A stretch of DNA of 64,000 nt, from NCBI RefSeq assembly GCF_014493765.1, contig NZ_JACTVJ010000012.1, forward strand, positions 62,001-126,000. Direction: 5' to 3'. Positions within the stretch are counted from its first letter, which is position 1. Every line of letters starts with the position of its first letter. Source of the DNA: Streptomyces polyasparticus. Lineage in GTDB: Bacteria; Actinomycetota; Actinomycetes; Streptomycetales; Streptomycetaceae. Under the pieces are notes generated by a model. That model did no database searches. It saw nothing but the letters and a program-made list of their open reading frames with translations, and had not been told where the DNA came from. Position numbers and translations under genes: made by a program. Of this stretch, positions 25,317 to 33,836 are shown in pieces.

Positions 25317-26128
25317 CAGCGGTCGGCAGTCCGCCCTCGGCGTTTGCGCACGATCCGTGCGGTCAGCAGGCAGGCGACTGCCGCCACCACCGCGGACCCG
25401 ATCAACATCCCTTTGTACGTGGCCGGTTCACTCGACGCGGCGGTTGCTTCCGATGCCGTGGCGGTGTCCGCGGCCGGCTTGCTGTCGTGGTCCGAGGTGC
25501 CGCCGCCTGCCGCGGGCTTTCCGGGTGCGCCGGGCGCGGCGTGAGCTCCTGCGGGGTGCTTCTTCGCCGGGCGGGCGTCCGCCCCGCAGCCGCTGAAGCC
25601 GGCCGCTGTTTCCACCCGTACGCATACAGCGCTGCGCGAGCGCGGGGCATCGGCGTCGTCGGAGGGCGGGACGAGGACCGTCGAGCGCAGGGTCGCGGTC
25701 TCCTTCGCGTCGAGTCCCATCTGCCAGACCTGCCACTCCTGGTCGACGAAGCCCTCCGGTTCGGAGGACACCACCTTCGCGCCGCCCGGCAGCATCTGCA
25801 CGATCTCGGTTCCGGGGAAGTCCTGGCCGGTGCGGTTGCGGACGACGACTTCGTACGTGACGCGCTCGGAGCCGTCCGCGGCCGGGGTGCGCCGCTCGGT
25901 GCCGAGTGCGCGGACCTTCACGGAGTAGACGTCGGACCCCTGCTTGCCGTGCGGACGCACCTTCACCGTGGGGCCCGCCCCATGGTGGGCATGGGGGTCG
26001 CCCACGGGTTCGTTGTGATCGTGATCGGAACCGGTGGCGACCGCGGGAACGGCCGTCACCACACCGGCCGCCAGCGACAGCAGACCGCACACCAGCAGGC
26101 GTCGTACGCGCCGGGAATCCATACCCAT
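25316..26128 (-). CDS. cell-surface anchored protein with DUF11-like domain
   Basis: A 270-residue exported protein. The signal peptide LLVCGLLSLAAGVVTAVPAVA ends near residue 31. A His/Asp-rich stretch follows (SDHDHNEPVGDPHAHH), which could bind metal, then a beta-rich domain of DUF11 type (VTYEVVVRNRTGQDFPGTEIVQ). An Ala/Pro linker and a C-terminal transmembrane helix with a positive tail (RIVRKRRGR) complete it, so the protein faces outward. Two Cys residues (CVRVETAAGFSGC) could form a disulfide. GAGG is about 8 nt before the ATG 26128. It lies upstream of the fucosidase with TGATG coupling and may act as its surface partner (inference). Confidence 0.72.
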   Translation of the reverse strand: MGMDSRRVRRLLVCGLLSLAAGVVTAVPAVATGSDHDHNEPVGDPHAHHGAGPTVKVRPHGKQGSDVYSVKVRALGTERRTPAADGSERVTYEVVVRNRTGQDFPGTEIVQMLPGGAKVVSSEPEGFVDQEWQVWQMGLDAKETATLRSTVLVPPSDDADAPRSRSAVCVRVETAAGFSGCGADARPAKKHPAGAHAAPGAPGKPAAGGGTSDHDSKPAADTATASEATAASSEPATYKGMLIGSAVVAAVACLLTARIVRKRRGRTADR

Positions 26129-26431
26129 GTGCCTGACCTCACGGAAGTCGCCAGGCCCCGGCCTTCGGCGACACGCTCGTCAACACGCTCGAACCGGCCC
26201 TGGAATCGAACAGATCGAGGTGCATCTTCACCACCGCCCGCCCGGCGGACGCCGCACATGCGGCGCGCCCCGGCCACCACCACCGGTATGGCACCCAGAG
26301 CCCACACCAATGGCCGATCGAGGCGGGTGGTGCCGGAGTCCAGTCGGGTCCGTGGCGGTCACGGTGCGTTGCGGGGCCCGCGGCCGACTCCACCGTTCTG
26401 TCCGACTCGGAAACCGGGCGCAGCGGCACTT
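26129..26431. other. intergenic region, no feature seen
   Basis: 303 bp between the start of the surface-protein gene and the end of the barstar pseudogene. It presumably holds the promoter of the surface protein/fucosidase pair. No repeat, hairpin or small gene was seen. Confidence 0.4.
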
Positions 26432-27098
26432 TCAGCACATGAGGACGTCGACGTCGTGCTCGGAGAAGATCTGGAGCAGCACCTCCAGGTCGGCGGCTCC
26501 TTCACGGTCCGCTGTGTCATGGCTGATCAGCGCAGAGGTCGCAGCCTCCGAGTTCAGCCACCTCAGGGTGAAGGGAGTCGTGGCGCCGAATCGTCCCCGA
26601 AGGCAGTCGTTCACCGCGTCCAGGTTCCACCCGAAGTAGCCTCCGGGTCCGTTGACTGCTTCTCCCAATGCGCAGTAGAGGCCGTCGATGTCGGTGATGT
26701 GACGGCCGTCGAGGGTGAACACCTGGCCCGGTGGCGCATCCGCAGGTCGTTTTCTGCGCTGGTACGTCATGGCACACAGCGCAACGGACAGCCACGCCCG
26801 CCGGCCTTGCGCGTCAAGGCCGCCCCACATGCCGTTGCGGTTGAGCCGGCCCGTGCGGTGCAACTCCCAGAACGCGGCAGCCAAGGTGATCAAGAGAGGT
26901 CAGGAAACCTCCCCGCGGAGAGCAGCCCACGAGTTCGACATGTCGAAGCCCTTCGTGGGACACGAACAGGCCGTTGGCGTCCTGCGAGAACGCCCAGCAA
27001 TCGCTGTCGTCGTCCTCGTCGCTCAGGGCGTACTTCCATCCCTGGCCGGCACCGTCCACTGCGGATGTCCGCCCTTCCTGAAGATCACTGGGCGTCAA
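26432..27098 (-). pseudogene. barstar family gene disrupted by internal deletion/frameshift
   Basis: Two partial reading frames on the same strand together resemble one barstar-family protein. The N-terminal part runs from about 27098 (TTG) and includes GWKYALSDEDDDSDCWAF and VELVGCSPRGGFLTSLDHLG. The C-terminal part, in another frame ending at 26432, includes FWELHRTGRL, FTLDGRHITDIDGLYCALGEAVNG and PGGYFGWNLDAVNDCLRG, the barstar core. The frames meet at about 26893-26905. Intact relatives, from memory, have roughly 70 extra residues between these blocks, so an out-of-frame deletion is likely. Barstar proteins inhibit secreted ribonucleases. No barnase is nearby. Four bases separate it from the peroxiredoxin stop. 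Confidence 0.75.
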
Positions 27099-27102
27099 GT
27101 CG

Positions 27103-27567
27103 TCACCGGTGCGCGCGAAGCGCGGCCAAGGCGCGGTCTGCGTGGACTCCCATGCGGATTTCGCTGCGGATCACTTCGAGGACCTTGTGGTCCTGGGCGA
27201 TGACGAATGTGACGCGCTTCGTCGGTACGAGGGAGAAGCCGCGGGCCACGCCGAACTGCTCCCGTACGGTGCCGTCCGGGTCGGACAGCAGGGGCATGCC
27301 GAGGGCGTGGCGCTCGGTGAACTCCTGCTGGCGTGCGACGGGGTCGGAGCTGATGCCCACGGGCTGTGCGCCGACGGCGGCGAACTCCGCTGCGAGATCG
27401 CGGAAGTGGCATGCCTCCGCGGTGCAGCCAGGGGTGAGGGCCGCAGGGTAGAAGAAGAGCACGACCGGCCCGTCGGCGAGCAGCTCGGAGAGCGCGCGAG
27501 GTGTGCCGGTCGCATCGGGGAGCGTGAAGTCCTCCACCTTGTCGCCGACTTCGATCCGGGTCTTCAT
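27103..27567 (-). CDS. peroxiredoxin (Bcp/PrxQ-like)
   Basis: A 154-residue thiol peroxidase that reduces hydrogen peroxide and organic hydroperoxides. The motif FFYPAALTPGCTAEACHFRD has the peroxidatic Cys in TPGCT and a resolving Cys five residues later, the Bcp/PrxQ arrangement. KVEDFTLPDATG starts the thioredoxin-like fold. GGAGA lies about 6 nt before the ATG. The barstar pseudogene follows after 4 bp, so they were probably one transcript. Confidence 0.9.
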   Translation of the reverse strand: MKTRIEVGDKVEDFTLPDATGTPRALSELLADGPVVLFFYPAALTPGCTAEACHFRDLAAEFAAVGAQPVGISSDPVARQQEFTERHALGMPLLSDPDGTVREQFGVARGFSLVPTKRVTFVIAQDHKVLEVIRSEIRMGVHADRALAALRAHR

Positions 27568-27610
27568 GGGCTCTCCTTCGATGATCCCGTCACCCTACTC
27601 GCGCCGGTGA

Positions 27611-27988
27611 CTACAGCTCCAGGAGGGGCTCCAGCGCTCGGATCCTGCTGCGGAGATCGTCCAGTGGCAGGGCCCGCTCGCGGTCCACGACGAAGTAGAC
27701 GAAGATGCCGCCCTCGCGCAGGCGCAGCAGCGGCCGGATGAGGTGCACCTCGCGTTCCAGGGTGATGAGCATGTCCTCGACACTCTCCGGCCGGTAGCCG
27801 AGGAGCTCCAGCGTGTAGAGCTTGGCCCGCATCACATCGCTGTCGCCGAAGGCGACCTTGTCCATGTCCGGTCCCCGGCCGAGGTCACGTGCTCCCAGAA
27901 CTCTGCGTTGCTGGAAGTCGACGACCGCGGCACCGGTGACTCCTGCGATCTCCAATGCCGAATCCAAGAACGTCTCGACAGAGGTCAT
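27611..27988 (-). CDS. roadblock/LC7-like small protein
   Basis: A 125-residue protein. The start ALEIAGVTGAAVVDFQQRRVLGARD has the beta-strand pattern of roadblock/LC7 proteins (GVxGAAVVD), and IFVYFVVDRERALPLDDLRSRIRALE ends it with a strand and helix. Such proteins bind Ras-like or MglA-like GTPases. No GTPase gene is adjacent; the nearest is the conservon at 44-48 kb. ATG 27988 is preferred over the longer upstream reading, which is antisense-like. The call is moderately confident. Confidence 0.6.
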   Translation of the reverse strand: MTSVETFLDSALEIAGVTGAAVVDFQQRRVLGARDLGRGPDMDKVAFGDSDVMRAKLYTLELLGYRPESVEDMLITLEREVHLIRPLLRLREGGIFVYFVVDRERALPLDDLRSRIRALEPLLEL

Positions 27989-28127
27989 CCATACGCACCT
28001 TTCCCGCAAAAACCTGTCCAACGAGTGAGGGGAAGGGACTCGACGGAGACCCGGAGCGCACATTAGCGGAAACGCCCGGTCATTCCGTACGCGATGGCGG
28101 ACACCGATCCGAAAATCGAGACGACGG

Positions 28128-28505
28128 TCATGTGATCCAACGGACGGCAGCCTCATAGGTGTTGGACGGGGTGCTGCTGAAGGCGATGGCCGCGTCGGGC
28201 GCGTGCCGGCGGATCAGGTTGATCAGCTGCTCGAAGAGGCCGAGCAGGTCGTCCGCGTGCCGAAGGCCGCCACCGACGACGACGCACTCCCACGGGTGAG
28301 CGCGCAGCGCCTGTTCGGCGACCGCCGGCACGTCCTCGCTGCCGTCCACCCCAACCAGACAGGTCTCGACGCCCACGCCATGCTCGGCGAACTTCGCGAG
28401 CCCCGCCTCGATTCCCTTGGCGATCGGCTCGGGGTCCCAGAGTCCGGGCGTCCGGTGGGGGTCGAGGCCGATGACGAGGACACGGGGTATGGGGGCGCTC
28501 TGCAT
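28128..28505 (-). CDS. conserved hypothetical protein
   Basis: A 125-residue protein that alternates strands and helices: VLVIGLDPHRTPGLWDP at the start and CVVVGGGLRHADDLLGLFEQLINLIRRHAP in the middle, suggesting a small Rossmann-like alpha/beta fold. No catalytic motif is recognised. It starts at ATG 28505 and diverges from an exported protein across 83 bp. Confidence 0.6.
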   Translation of the reverse strand: MQSAPIPRVLVIGLDPHRTPGLWDPEPIAKGIEAGLAKFAEHGVGVETCLVGVDGSEDVPAVAEQALRAHPWECVVVGGGLRHADDLLGLFEQLINLIRRHAPDAAIAFSSTPSNTYEAAVRWIT

Positions 28506-28588
28506 GCCTGGACGATACGTGTCGCACCGCTGGGCGTCATCAAATCCCGGAGAGGACCGCCGCGGGCTGTTCGCTAGCATCCCGGCGC

Positions 28589-29422
28589 ATGACGAAGCGG
28601 GCGTGGCGGCTGAGTGCGGTGGCAGTGCTTGCGGCGCTGTGCGTCTCCGGTGCGGGAGGGCCGGCCGTCATCCGTACGGCGTCGGATCTCGGCCCTCTGC
28701 CGGCCGACCGCTATGACTACACGGCGCAGGACTTCCAGCGAGAGCTGCAGGTGAGAGCGCTGCTCGTGCGGCAGTGCATGGCGGAGCGCGGGCATCCGGA
28801 CTTCCCGCTCGACCCCCGCGACCCCACCGATCCGCTCCAGCTCGTTGCGGTCGGCACCGATTACGGGGTGCTGGATCTCCGGGCCGTTCGCCGCTGGGGC
28901 TACGGCTGGGATCCGGCGGAGTCCGGGACCCTGGAGCCGAAGGGGCGCAGAATGACGGACGCCGAGTACGCGGACCACCCGGCCTACAGCGCCGAGGCGG
29001 AGCGGCGGCTGATGCGCGGCATCGACGTCAAGCGGGACTGGCTCTACGCGAACACCCGGGCTGTCGAGATCGACAAGGCCGTCAAGCGCGACCCGCGCCT
29101 GCGGGCGGCGTGGGAGAAGTGGTCCGGCTGTGTGGCGGAGAAGGGGTTCAAGCGGTACCCCGACCCCGTTGCCGCGTACACCGACTCCGCGTGGCAGCGG
29201 GGCGATGACGGCAACACCCGGCACACACCGCGGGAGCGGGCCACCGCCACCGCGGACGTGCTGTGCAAGCTCCGCCACCGCACGGCCGAGATCTGGCACG
29301 CGGTCCGGGCGCAGAAACAGGACGCGGACATCGCCCAGCACCGTGACCGCTATGCCGATGGGCTCGAGGCGCTGCGCACGTATCGTGCCGCCGTCGCCGA
29401 GGTGTTGGACGACCTCGGCTAG
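28589..29422 (+). CDS. exported hypothetical protein
   Basis: A 277-residue protein with a signal peptide (RLSAVAVLAALCVSGAGG). The mature part is charged and helical, with three to four cysteines (CMAERGHPDF, WSGCVAEKGF, LCKLRHR) in a pattern seen in streptomycete secreted proteins of unknown role, where they likely form disulfides. The function is unknown. It starts with an ATG. Confidence 0.65.
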   Translation: MTKRAWRLSAVAVLAALCVSGAGGPAVIRTASDLGPLPADRYDYTAQDFQRELQVRALLVRQCMAERGHPDFPLDPRDPTDPLQLVAVGTDYGVLDLRAVRRWGYGWDPAESGTLEPKGRRMTDAEYADHPAYSAEAERRLMRGIDVKRDWLYANTRAVEIDKAVKRDPRLRAAWEKWSGCVAEKGFKRYPDPVAAYTDSAWQRGDDGNTRHTPRERATATADVLCKLRHRTAEIWHAVRAQKQDADIAQHRDRYADGLEALRTYRAAVAEVLDDLG

Positions 29423-29529
29423 CCACACGCCGACAACCCATCGCTCCATCGTCGGCCGTCACGCGTCCACGCCTGCGTATTGCGGGGCAACGTCCCCATC
29501 GGCCCCTTGAGTCCACACGCACCAGACCG

Positions 29530-29582
29530 GTGCACTTGCATCTGTAAGTGCACATGTTCTTGCAGGCGTGCTTGCAGATGTA
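29530..29582. repeat. four 12-bp direct repeats with an embedded dyad
   Basis: Four consecutive 12-bp units at 29535, 29547, 29559 and 29571, consensus CTTGCANNTGTA, each with TGCA at the same offset. The first units also form GTGCACTT (29530-29537) opposite AAGTGCAC (29546-29553), an 8-bp inverted repeat with an 8-nt spacer. The array ends about 60 bp before the acyl-CoA dehydrogenase start and looks like a multimeric binding site. Confidence 0.7.
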
Positions 29583-29642
29583 CGCACACGGGCCCACCAT
29601 GACAGCGGCAGCACACCAAATCCCCTCGGAGGCATGGGAGTT

Positions 29643-30875
29643 GTGTTGATATCGACGCAGGCTCGGTTACCGGTGACCCCCACGGTCAGCGGATGCTTCA
29701 CCAGTGCTCGTCACGAGCGGCTTCGCGAGCACGTCAGAGGGTTCGCCGAAAGCGAGATACGCCCCCGGATCGCCGCGATGGAGACCGCCCGCACCGTCCA
29801 GCACGAGCTGTCACGCGAGATCGCCCGGCAGGGCTGGATCGGAGTGACCGTCCCCGCCGCGTACGGCGGTATGGAAGCCGGGCATCTCGCCAAGACCGTC
29901 ATCATCGAGGAACTCTCGCGGGTCAGCGCCGCGATGGGGGCGATGGCGCAGGCCTCCCAGCTGGGCGTGGCGAAGATCCTCCACTACGGCAACGAGGTGC
30001 AGCAGAAGACCTGGCTGCCGGCCATCGCCGCCGGCGAGTGTCTGCCGACGATCGCGGTGACGGAGCACGGGTCGGGCGGGCACGTGCTCGGGATGTCCGC
30101 CACCGCGGTGCGCGACGGCGACGACTACGTGCTCGACGGCCGCAAGGTGTACGTCGGCAACAGCCATGTCGGGGACCTGCACGGCGTGGTCGTGCGCACC
30201 GGTCCGGGGTCGGGCGGGCTCACGGCCTTTCTGGTGGAGGGCGACCGGCCCGGCTGCACTGTGGCCGCGGAGCAGCCCACGCTGGGGCTGCACGGCTTCA
30301 GCTTCGGCGAGCTCGTCTTCGACAACTGCCGGGTCCCCGCGGCGAATCGGCTCGGTGAGGAAGGTGACGGCCTGGCTGTCGCGTATGCGTCGAGTGTGCT
30401 CTACGGACGCGCGAATCTCACTGCTGTCTCGCTGGGCATCCACCAGGCGCTGGTCGAGGAGACGAGCCGGTTCTGCACCGAGAGGGAACGTTACGGCAAG
30501 CCGCTGTACGCGCTTCCCAACATCAAGATCAAGCTGGGGCAGATGCAGTCCCGTCTGATGACCGCGCGGCTGACCGCGTATCACGCCGTACATCTGCTGG
30601 ACCAAGGGCTGCCGTGTGACGTGGAGTTGATGAACGCCAAGGTGGTGAATGTGGAGACCGCGCTGGACTCGGCGCGTGACGCGATGGAGATCCATGCGGC
30701 CGCGGGTCTGTTCACCGACCGGCCGATCGAGCGGTTCCTGCGCGACGCCCACCATATGTACGCCCCGGCGGGCACGTCCGATGTCCAGCACCTGCGTCTG
30801 GCCGAGCATGCCCTCGGGGTGGCGAAGGGCAGTTGGTCCTCCGTGCATGCCGTGGAGCCTCGGTGCGCCGGGTGA
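29643..30875 (+). CDS. acyl-CoA dehydrogenase
   Basis: A flavoenzyme of about 410 residues. N-terminal helices EIRPRIAAME and RQGWIGVTVPAAYGGMEAG, the FAD strand TIAVTEHGSGGH, and a C-terminal helical domain with the fingerprint CTERERYGKPL and the late EIHAAAGLFTDRPIERFLRDAHHM. The usual catalytic Glu position near the end is not certain, since MYAPAGTSDVQ replaces the common YEGT-like text. The substrate is unknown. The exact start is unclear: ATG 29634 lies too close to GGAGG, while GTG 29643 is about 10 nt from it. Four 12-bp repeats lie just upstream. Confidence 0.82.
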   Translation: MLISTQARLPVTPTVSGCFTSARHERLREHVRGFAESEIRPRIAAMETARTVQHELSREIARQGWIGVTVPAAYGGMEAGHLAKTVIIEELSRVSAAMGAMAQASQLGVAKILHYGNEVQQKTWLPAIAAGECLPTIAVTEHGSGGHVLGMSATAVRDGDDYVLDGRKVYVGNSHVGDLHGVVVRTGPGSGGLTAFLVEGDRPGCTVAAEQPTLGLHGFSFGELVFDNCRVPAANRLGEEGDGLAVAYASSVLYGRANLTAVSLGIHQALVEETSRFCTERERYGKPLYALPNIKIKLGQMQSRLMTARLTAYHAVHLLDQGLPCDVELMNAKVVNVETALDSARDAMEIHAAAGLFTDRPIERFLRDAHHMYAPAGTSDVQHLRLAEHALGVAKGSWSSVHAVEPRCAG

Positions 30876-30884
30876 GCGTCGGGC

Positions 30885-32666
30885 TCAGGCGGTGCGGGCC
30901 CGGGCCGCCAGGAGCGCGATGTCGTCGGTGCCTTCCGGCGCGAGGGCGGAGAGGGTCTGGTCGAGGAAGGTGTTGAGCGGCCCGGTGGTGTCCGGGCCGA
31001 GGTCGGTCAGGCGTTTCAGGGAGGCGTCGATGTCCTCGTCGCGGCGCTCGATGAGGCCGTCCGTGTACAGGAGCAGGATGCCGTCGTCCAGGCACTCGGT
31101 CGTGGTGTGCGGATAGCGGCCGAGGCCGGTGCCGAGCGGCGGCCCCACCGGTACGGGGACGAGGGAGGCCCGGCCCTGCGGGCTGAACCAGACGGGTGGC
31201 AGGTGGCCGGCGCTGGCGTACGAGGCGGTGCGGTTGCGCAGGTCGGCGAGGACCAGGAGGCAGGTGGCCACGCGGTCGAATCCGGAGTCGGCGACCATGC
31301 GGTCGGCGTGGCGCAGGATCTCGTGCGGGGGCAGTCCCGTCTGGGCCAGGGCGCGGAGCATGGAGCGGTAGTGGCTCATGGCGACCGCGGCCTCGACACC
31401 GTGGCCCATCACGTCGCCGATGGCCAGGAGGCCGCGGCCGTCGTCGAGGGCGACGGTGTCGTACCAGTCGCCGCCGACCAGGAGCTGGTTGTCGGCGGGC
31501 AGATAGCGGGCCTCGGTGTCCAGGGCGGGCAAGGCGCGGCCCGGCTCTGCGAGCAGGGCGCGCTGCAGTTCCAGGGCCATGGCGTGTTCGCGGTTGAAGC
31601 GCAGGGTGCGTTCGAGGGCGCGGCCCGTGCGGGCGGCCAGTTGCCGGGCCACGACGGCGTCGTCGCTGGAGAACGGCGGGGAGGTGCCGGCGCGGGCGAG
31701 GGAGAGCGTGCCTAGGACGTGCCCGTCGGCGGCGAGCGGGACGACCAGGGCGGAGTGGATGCCTGCCGCGAGGTAGGCGTCGGCGAGTTCGGGCTGGGCC
31801 GCCAGGGCGCGCCATTCGGGTGGGGACAGGCGGTTGCGCAGCCAGGACCGCCCCGACTCCAGACACTGGCGGATCGCGGCGCCCGGCTGGTAGTCGATGT
31901 AGCTGCCCGCCGGTCCCGAGAGCCCTGGCACATGCCCGAGCTCGGGGCGTACCGCGAGGGCCGTGCGCCGCAGCCTCAGCACGCCTTTCGGCGCGGGTTC
32001 GTGGGCTGCTGATGCCTCGTCGGGGCGCAGCTCCACGCCGGCGGCGTCGGCGAGTCCGGGAACGGCGGCGTCGGCCAGTTCCTGGCAGGTCGTGGCCACG
32101 TCCGTCGTCGTGCCGATCTTCGCGACCGCCGCGTCGAGCAGGGCCAGGCGCTGATGGGCGCGCTCCAGCTCGTGGAGGTACTGGCGCGGTCCGCTGACTT
32201 CGAGACCGATCCCGACCAGGGCGACCGCCCGGCCCTCGCGGTCGTTGATGCGGTGGTACGTGGCGCGCCACTCGCGGCGCCGGTACGGGGAGTCGGCCCG
32301 GGTCCGCCCGGCGAGGATCATCTGGCGTGGTCGGCCGTCGGTGAGCACCGCGCGCAGCAGCTCGTCGGAGCGCTTTACCTGCGGAATCACGTCGGCGGGG
32401 GTGCGTCCCAGGTGCGCCTCGGCCGGCAGGCCGGTCATGTGGGCCAGGTGCGGATTGACGTACCGGTAGCGCAGCTCCGTGTCGAAGACGGCGATCCCGG
32501 CCTCCGTGCCCTCCAGGACGCCGCGCAGCAGGGCGATCGCGTCGCCGACCGCGGGGTCGGCCGGTCCGACGGCGGCGAGAATGGCCTCCCAGTCGAACGC
32601 CGGGGAATGGCACAGCCCCGGAGCGTCGACCGCCCCGCGTCCGCTGCCCGCCTCCTGGTCACGCAC
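30885..32666 (-). CDS. PAS-GAF-SpoIIE (PP2C) protein phosphatase
   Basis: A 593-residue signalling phosphatase. A PAS domain is at about residues 25-150 (VFDTELRYRYVNPHLAHMTG), a GAF domain at about 160-330 (LDAAVAKIGTTTDVAT, HSALVVPLAADGHVLGTLSLAR), and the SpoIIE-type PP2C domain at about 350-593 (VGGDWYDTVALDDGRGLLAIGDVMGHG, LLLYTDGLIERRDEDID, GTDDIALLAAR) with its metal-binding Asp residues. In this family the enzyme dephosphorylates anti-anti-sigma factors. GTG 32666 is chosen because translation further upstream would enter a non-coding tandem array, but no good ribosome site is seen. It converges with the acyl-CoA dehydrogenase across 9 bp. Confidence 0.85.
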   Translation of the reverse strand: MRDQEAGSGRGAVDAPGLCHSPAFDWEAILAAVGPADPAVGDAIALLRGVLEGTEAGIAVFDTELRYRYVNPHLAHMTGLPAEAHLGRTPADVIPQVKRSDELLRAVLTDGRPRQMILAGRTRADSPYRRREWRATYHRINDREGRAVALVGIGLEVSGPRQYLHELERAHQRLALLDAAVAKIGTTTDVATTCQELADAAVPGLADAAGVELRPDEASAAHEPAPKGVLRLRRTALAVRPELGHVPGLSGPAGSYIDYQPGAAIRQCLESGRSWLRNRLSPPEWRALAAQPELADAYLAAGIHSALVVPLAADGHVLGTLSLARAGTSPPFSSDDAVVARQLAARTGRALERTLRFNREHAMALELQRALLAEPGRALPALDTEARYLPADNQLLVGGDWYDTVALDDGRGLLAIGDVMGHGVEAAVAMSHYRSMLRALAQTGLPPHEILRHADRMVADSGFDRVATCLLVLADLRNRTASYASAGHLPPVWFSPQGRASLVPVPVGPPLGTGLGRYPHTTTECLDDGILLLYTDGLIERRDEDIDASLKRLTDLGPDTTGPLNTFLDQTLSALAPEGTDDIALLAARARTA

Positions 32667-32780
32667 TTGTCCATGATCGAACGGGCGCGCGGGGCGTGCA
32701 TGCCGAGCGGTGCTGTTCGCTGCGCGGGGCGTGACCTGGGGCTTGTCCTGTGGAGCGGGCGTCAGGCGTGTGCTGCACCA

Positions 32781-32960
32781 TCCCGCCGTGCCCACCGTCA
32801 AGCTATCCCGCCGTGCCCACCGTCAAGCTATCCCGGCGTGCCCACCGTCAAGCTATCCCGGCGTGCCCACCGTCAAGCTATCCCGCCGTGCCCGCCGTCA
32901 CCGGATCGCCCATCCGGAAGCTGTCCCGTCGTGCCCACGGTCACCGGATCGCCCGTCCGG
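32781..32960. repeat. 25-bp tandem array at the 3' end of the MOSC gene
   Basis: Five 25-bp units start at 32781, 32806, 32831, 32856 and 32881. The first four differ only at one position (C/G) and the fifth is degenerate. Beyond them a 39-bp segment at 32879-32917 recurs imperfectly at 32922-32960. The right half is the coding end of the MOSC gene, so the array grew from that gene's 3' end by tandem duplication and now also occupies the region before the SpoIIE gene. Confidence 0.85.
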
Positions 32961-33766
32961 ACCGCACCGGGCTCCAGTACGTCCAGGTAGACGCCGAGAC
33001 AGGAGAGCCGGCCGAGGTCGAGGACCGGTATCCGGTGCTCACGGGCCACCGCGCGCATGATGCCCGGGGCGGCGGGCAATTCGCCGTGACTCAAGGTCGG
33101 GACCACACACCGGGGCGTGGGCAGCGTGACCCGGAAGAGGGCCTCACCGATCCGCAGAGTCGAGCCCGGCCAGGAGTCCTCGGGGAACCCGGGCCCGCCG
33201 GGGAGGTCGATCACCAGGTTGGGCCGGAAGCGACGCGGGTCGAAGTCCCCTGCGGGATGGACTTCACGGAGGCGCCGCAGGCTCGCCGTAGTGACGAGAT
33301 GGACTCTGCCGTAGTCGAAGAAGGTGCCGGAGGCGACGTGCCCCGAGGTGATGGCGGCTCCGGTCTCGTCCACGGACGCTCCCTCGCGCGCACGGTCGGG
33401 GACGCCGCCGTCGTACTCGGGCACCTCGCGTTCGAGGGTGCCGTGGTCGGGCGGGCTGTCCGACACGGACACCCGGCGGCTCAGGAGGTCGGACAGGCGC
33501 GCGTCGAGTTCCGCGGTCCCGGCGGGCAGGACGGTGCCGTCCGGCAGCTCCACCTGTGCAGTCTCGTGACCGGCCAGCCGGCTCCGGCAGCGCAGCAGGG
33601 GCTCCCACTTGCGGGGATGCTTGGCGCTGCCGACGGCACCCGCGTCGTCGAGCACGGCGAGCATGCGGTCTCCGGTCAGCCCCTGCTCCGTCACCTGCAC
33701 GGTCGTCAGGGCCTCGCCGAGCATGGACTTCACCGGGTACCGGCGCAACGCCGCCACTGTTCCCAT
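32873..33766 (-). CDS. MOSC domain protein
   Basis: A 297-residue protein with an N-terminal beta-barrel (MGTVAALRRYPVKSMLGEAL) and a MOSC domain. The key Cys220 is in PTPRCVVPT, and FRPNLVIDLPG is the usual central strand. MOSC proteins bind sulfur or the molybdenum cofactor (as in MOCO sulfurase C-terminal domains or YiiM/YcbX). The family normally ends near GDPVTVG; the extra tail here (TTGQLPDGRSGDGGHGGIA) is encoded by the start of the 25-bp tandem array. ATG 33766 is the start. The GAF-ANTAR gene is 70 bp upstream on the same strand. Confidence 0.82.
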   Translation of the reverse strand: MGTVAALRRYPVKSMLGEALTTVQVTEQGLTGDRMLAVLDDAGAVGSAKHPRKWEPLLRCRSRLAGHETAQVELPDGTVLPAGTAELDARLSDLLSRRVSVSDSPPDHGTLEREVPEYDGGVPDRAREGASVDETGAAITSGHVASGTFFDYGRVHLVTTASLRRLREVHPAGDFDPRRFRPNLVIDLPGGPGFPEDSWPGSTLRIGEALFRVTLPTPRCVVPTLSHGELPAAPGIMRAVAREHRIPVLDLGRLSCLGVYLDVLEPGAVRTGDPVTVGTTGQLPDGRSGDGGHGGIA

Positions 33767-33836
33767 CGGCCGAGTATGCGATCTTGCCTGTTCGGCGATC
33801 AACCGTATGCCCGGGCGGTGTTGGTGAACCGCGCTC

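Noticed and set aside
29148-29600. Cys-rich 4-residue repeat peptide (YICK/HACK/NMCT/YRCK) on the leftward strand
   Set aside because: It arises from the 12-bp DNA repeats being a multiple of three. The remainder of the frame is antisense to the exported protein gene.
32710-33060. Short frames inside the 25-bp tandem array (HRQAIP/PCPPSSYPGVPTVKLS repeats)
   Set aside because: The unit length is not a multiple of three, the repeated peptide appears in several frames, and there are no ribosome sites. It is an artefact of tandem DNA.
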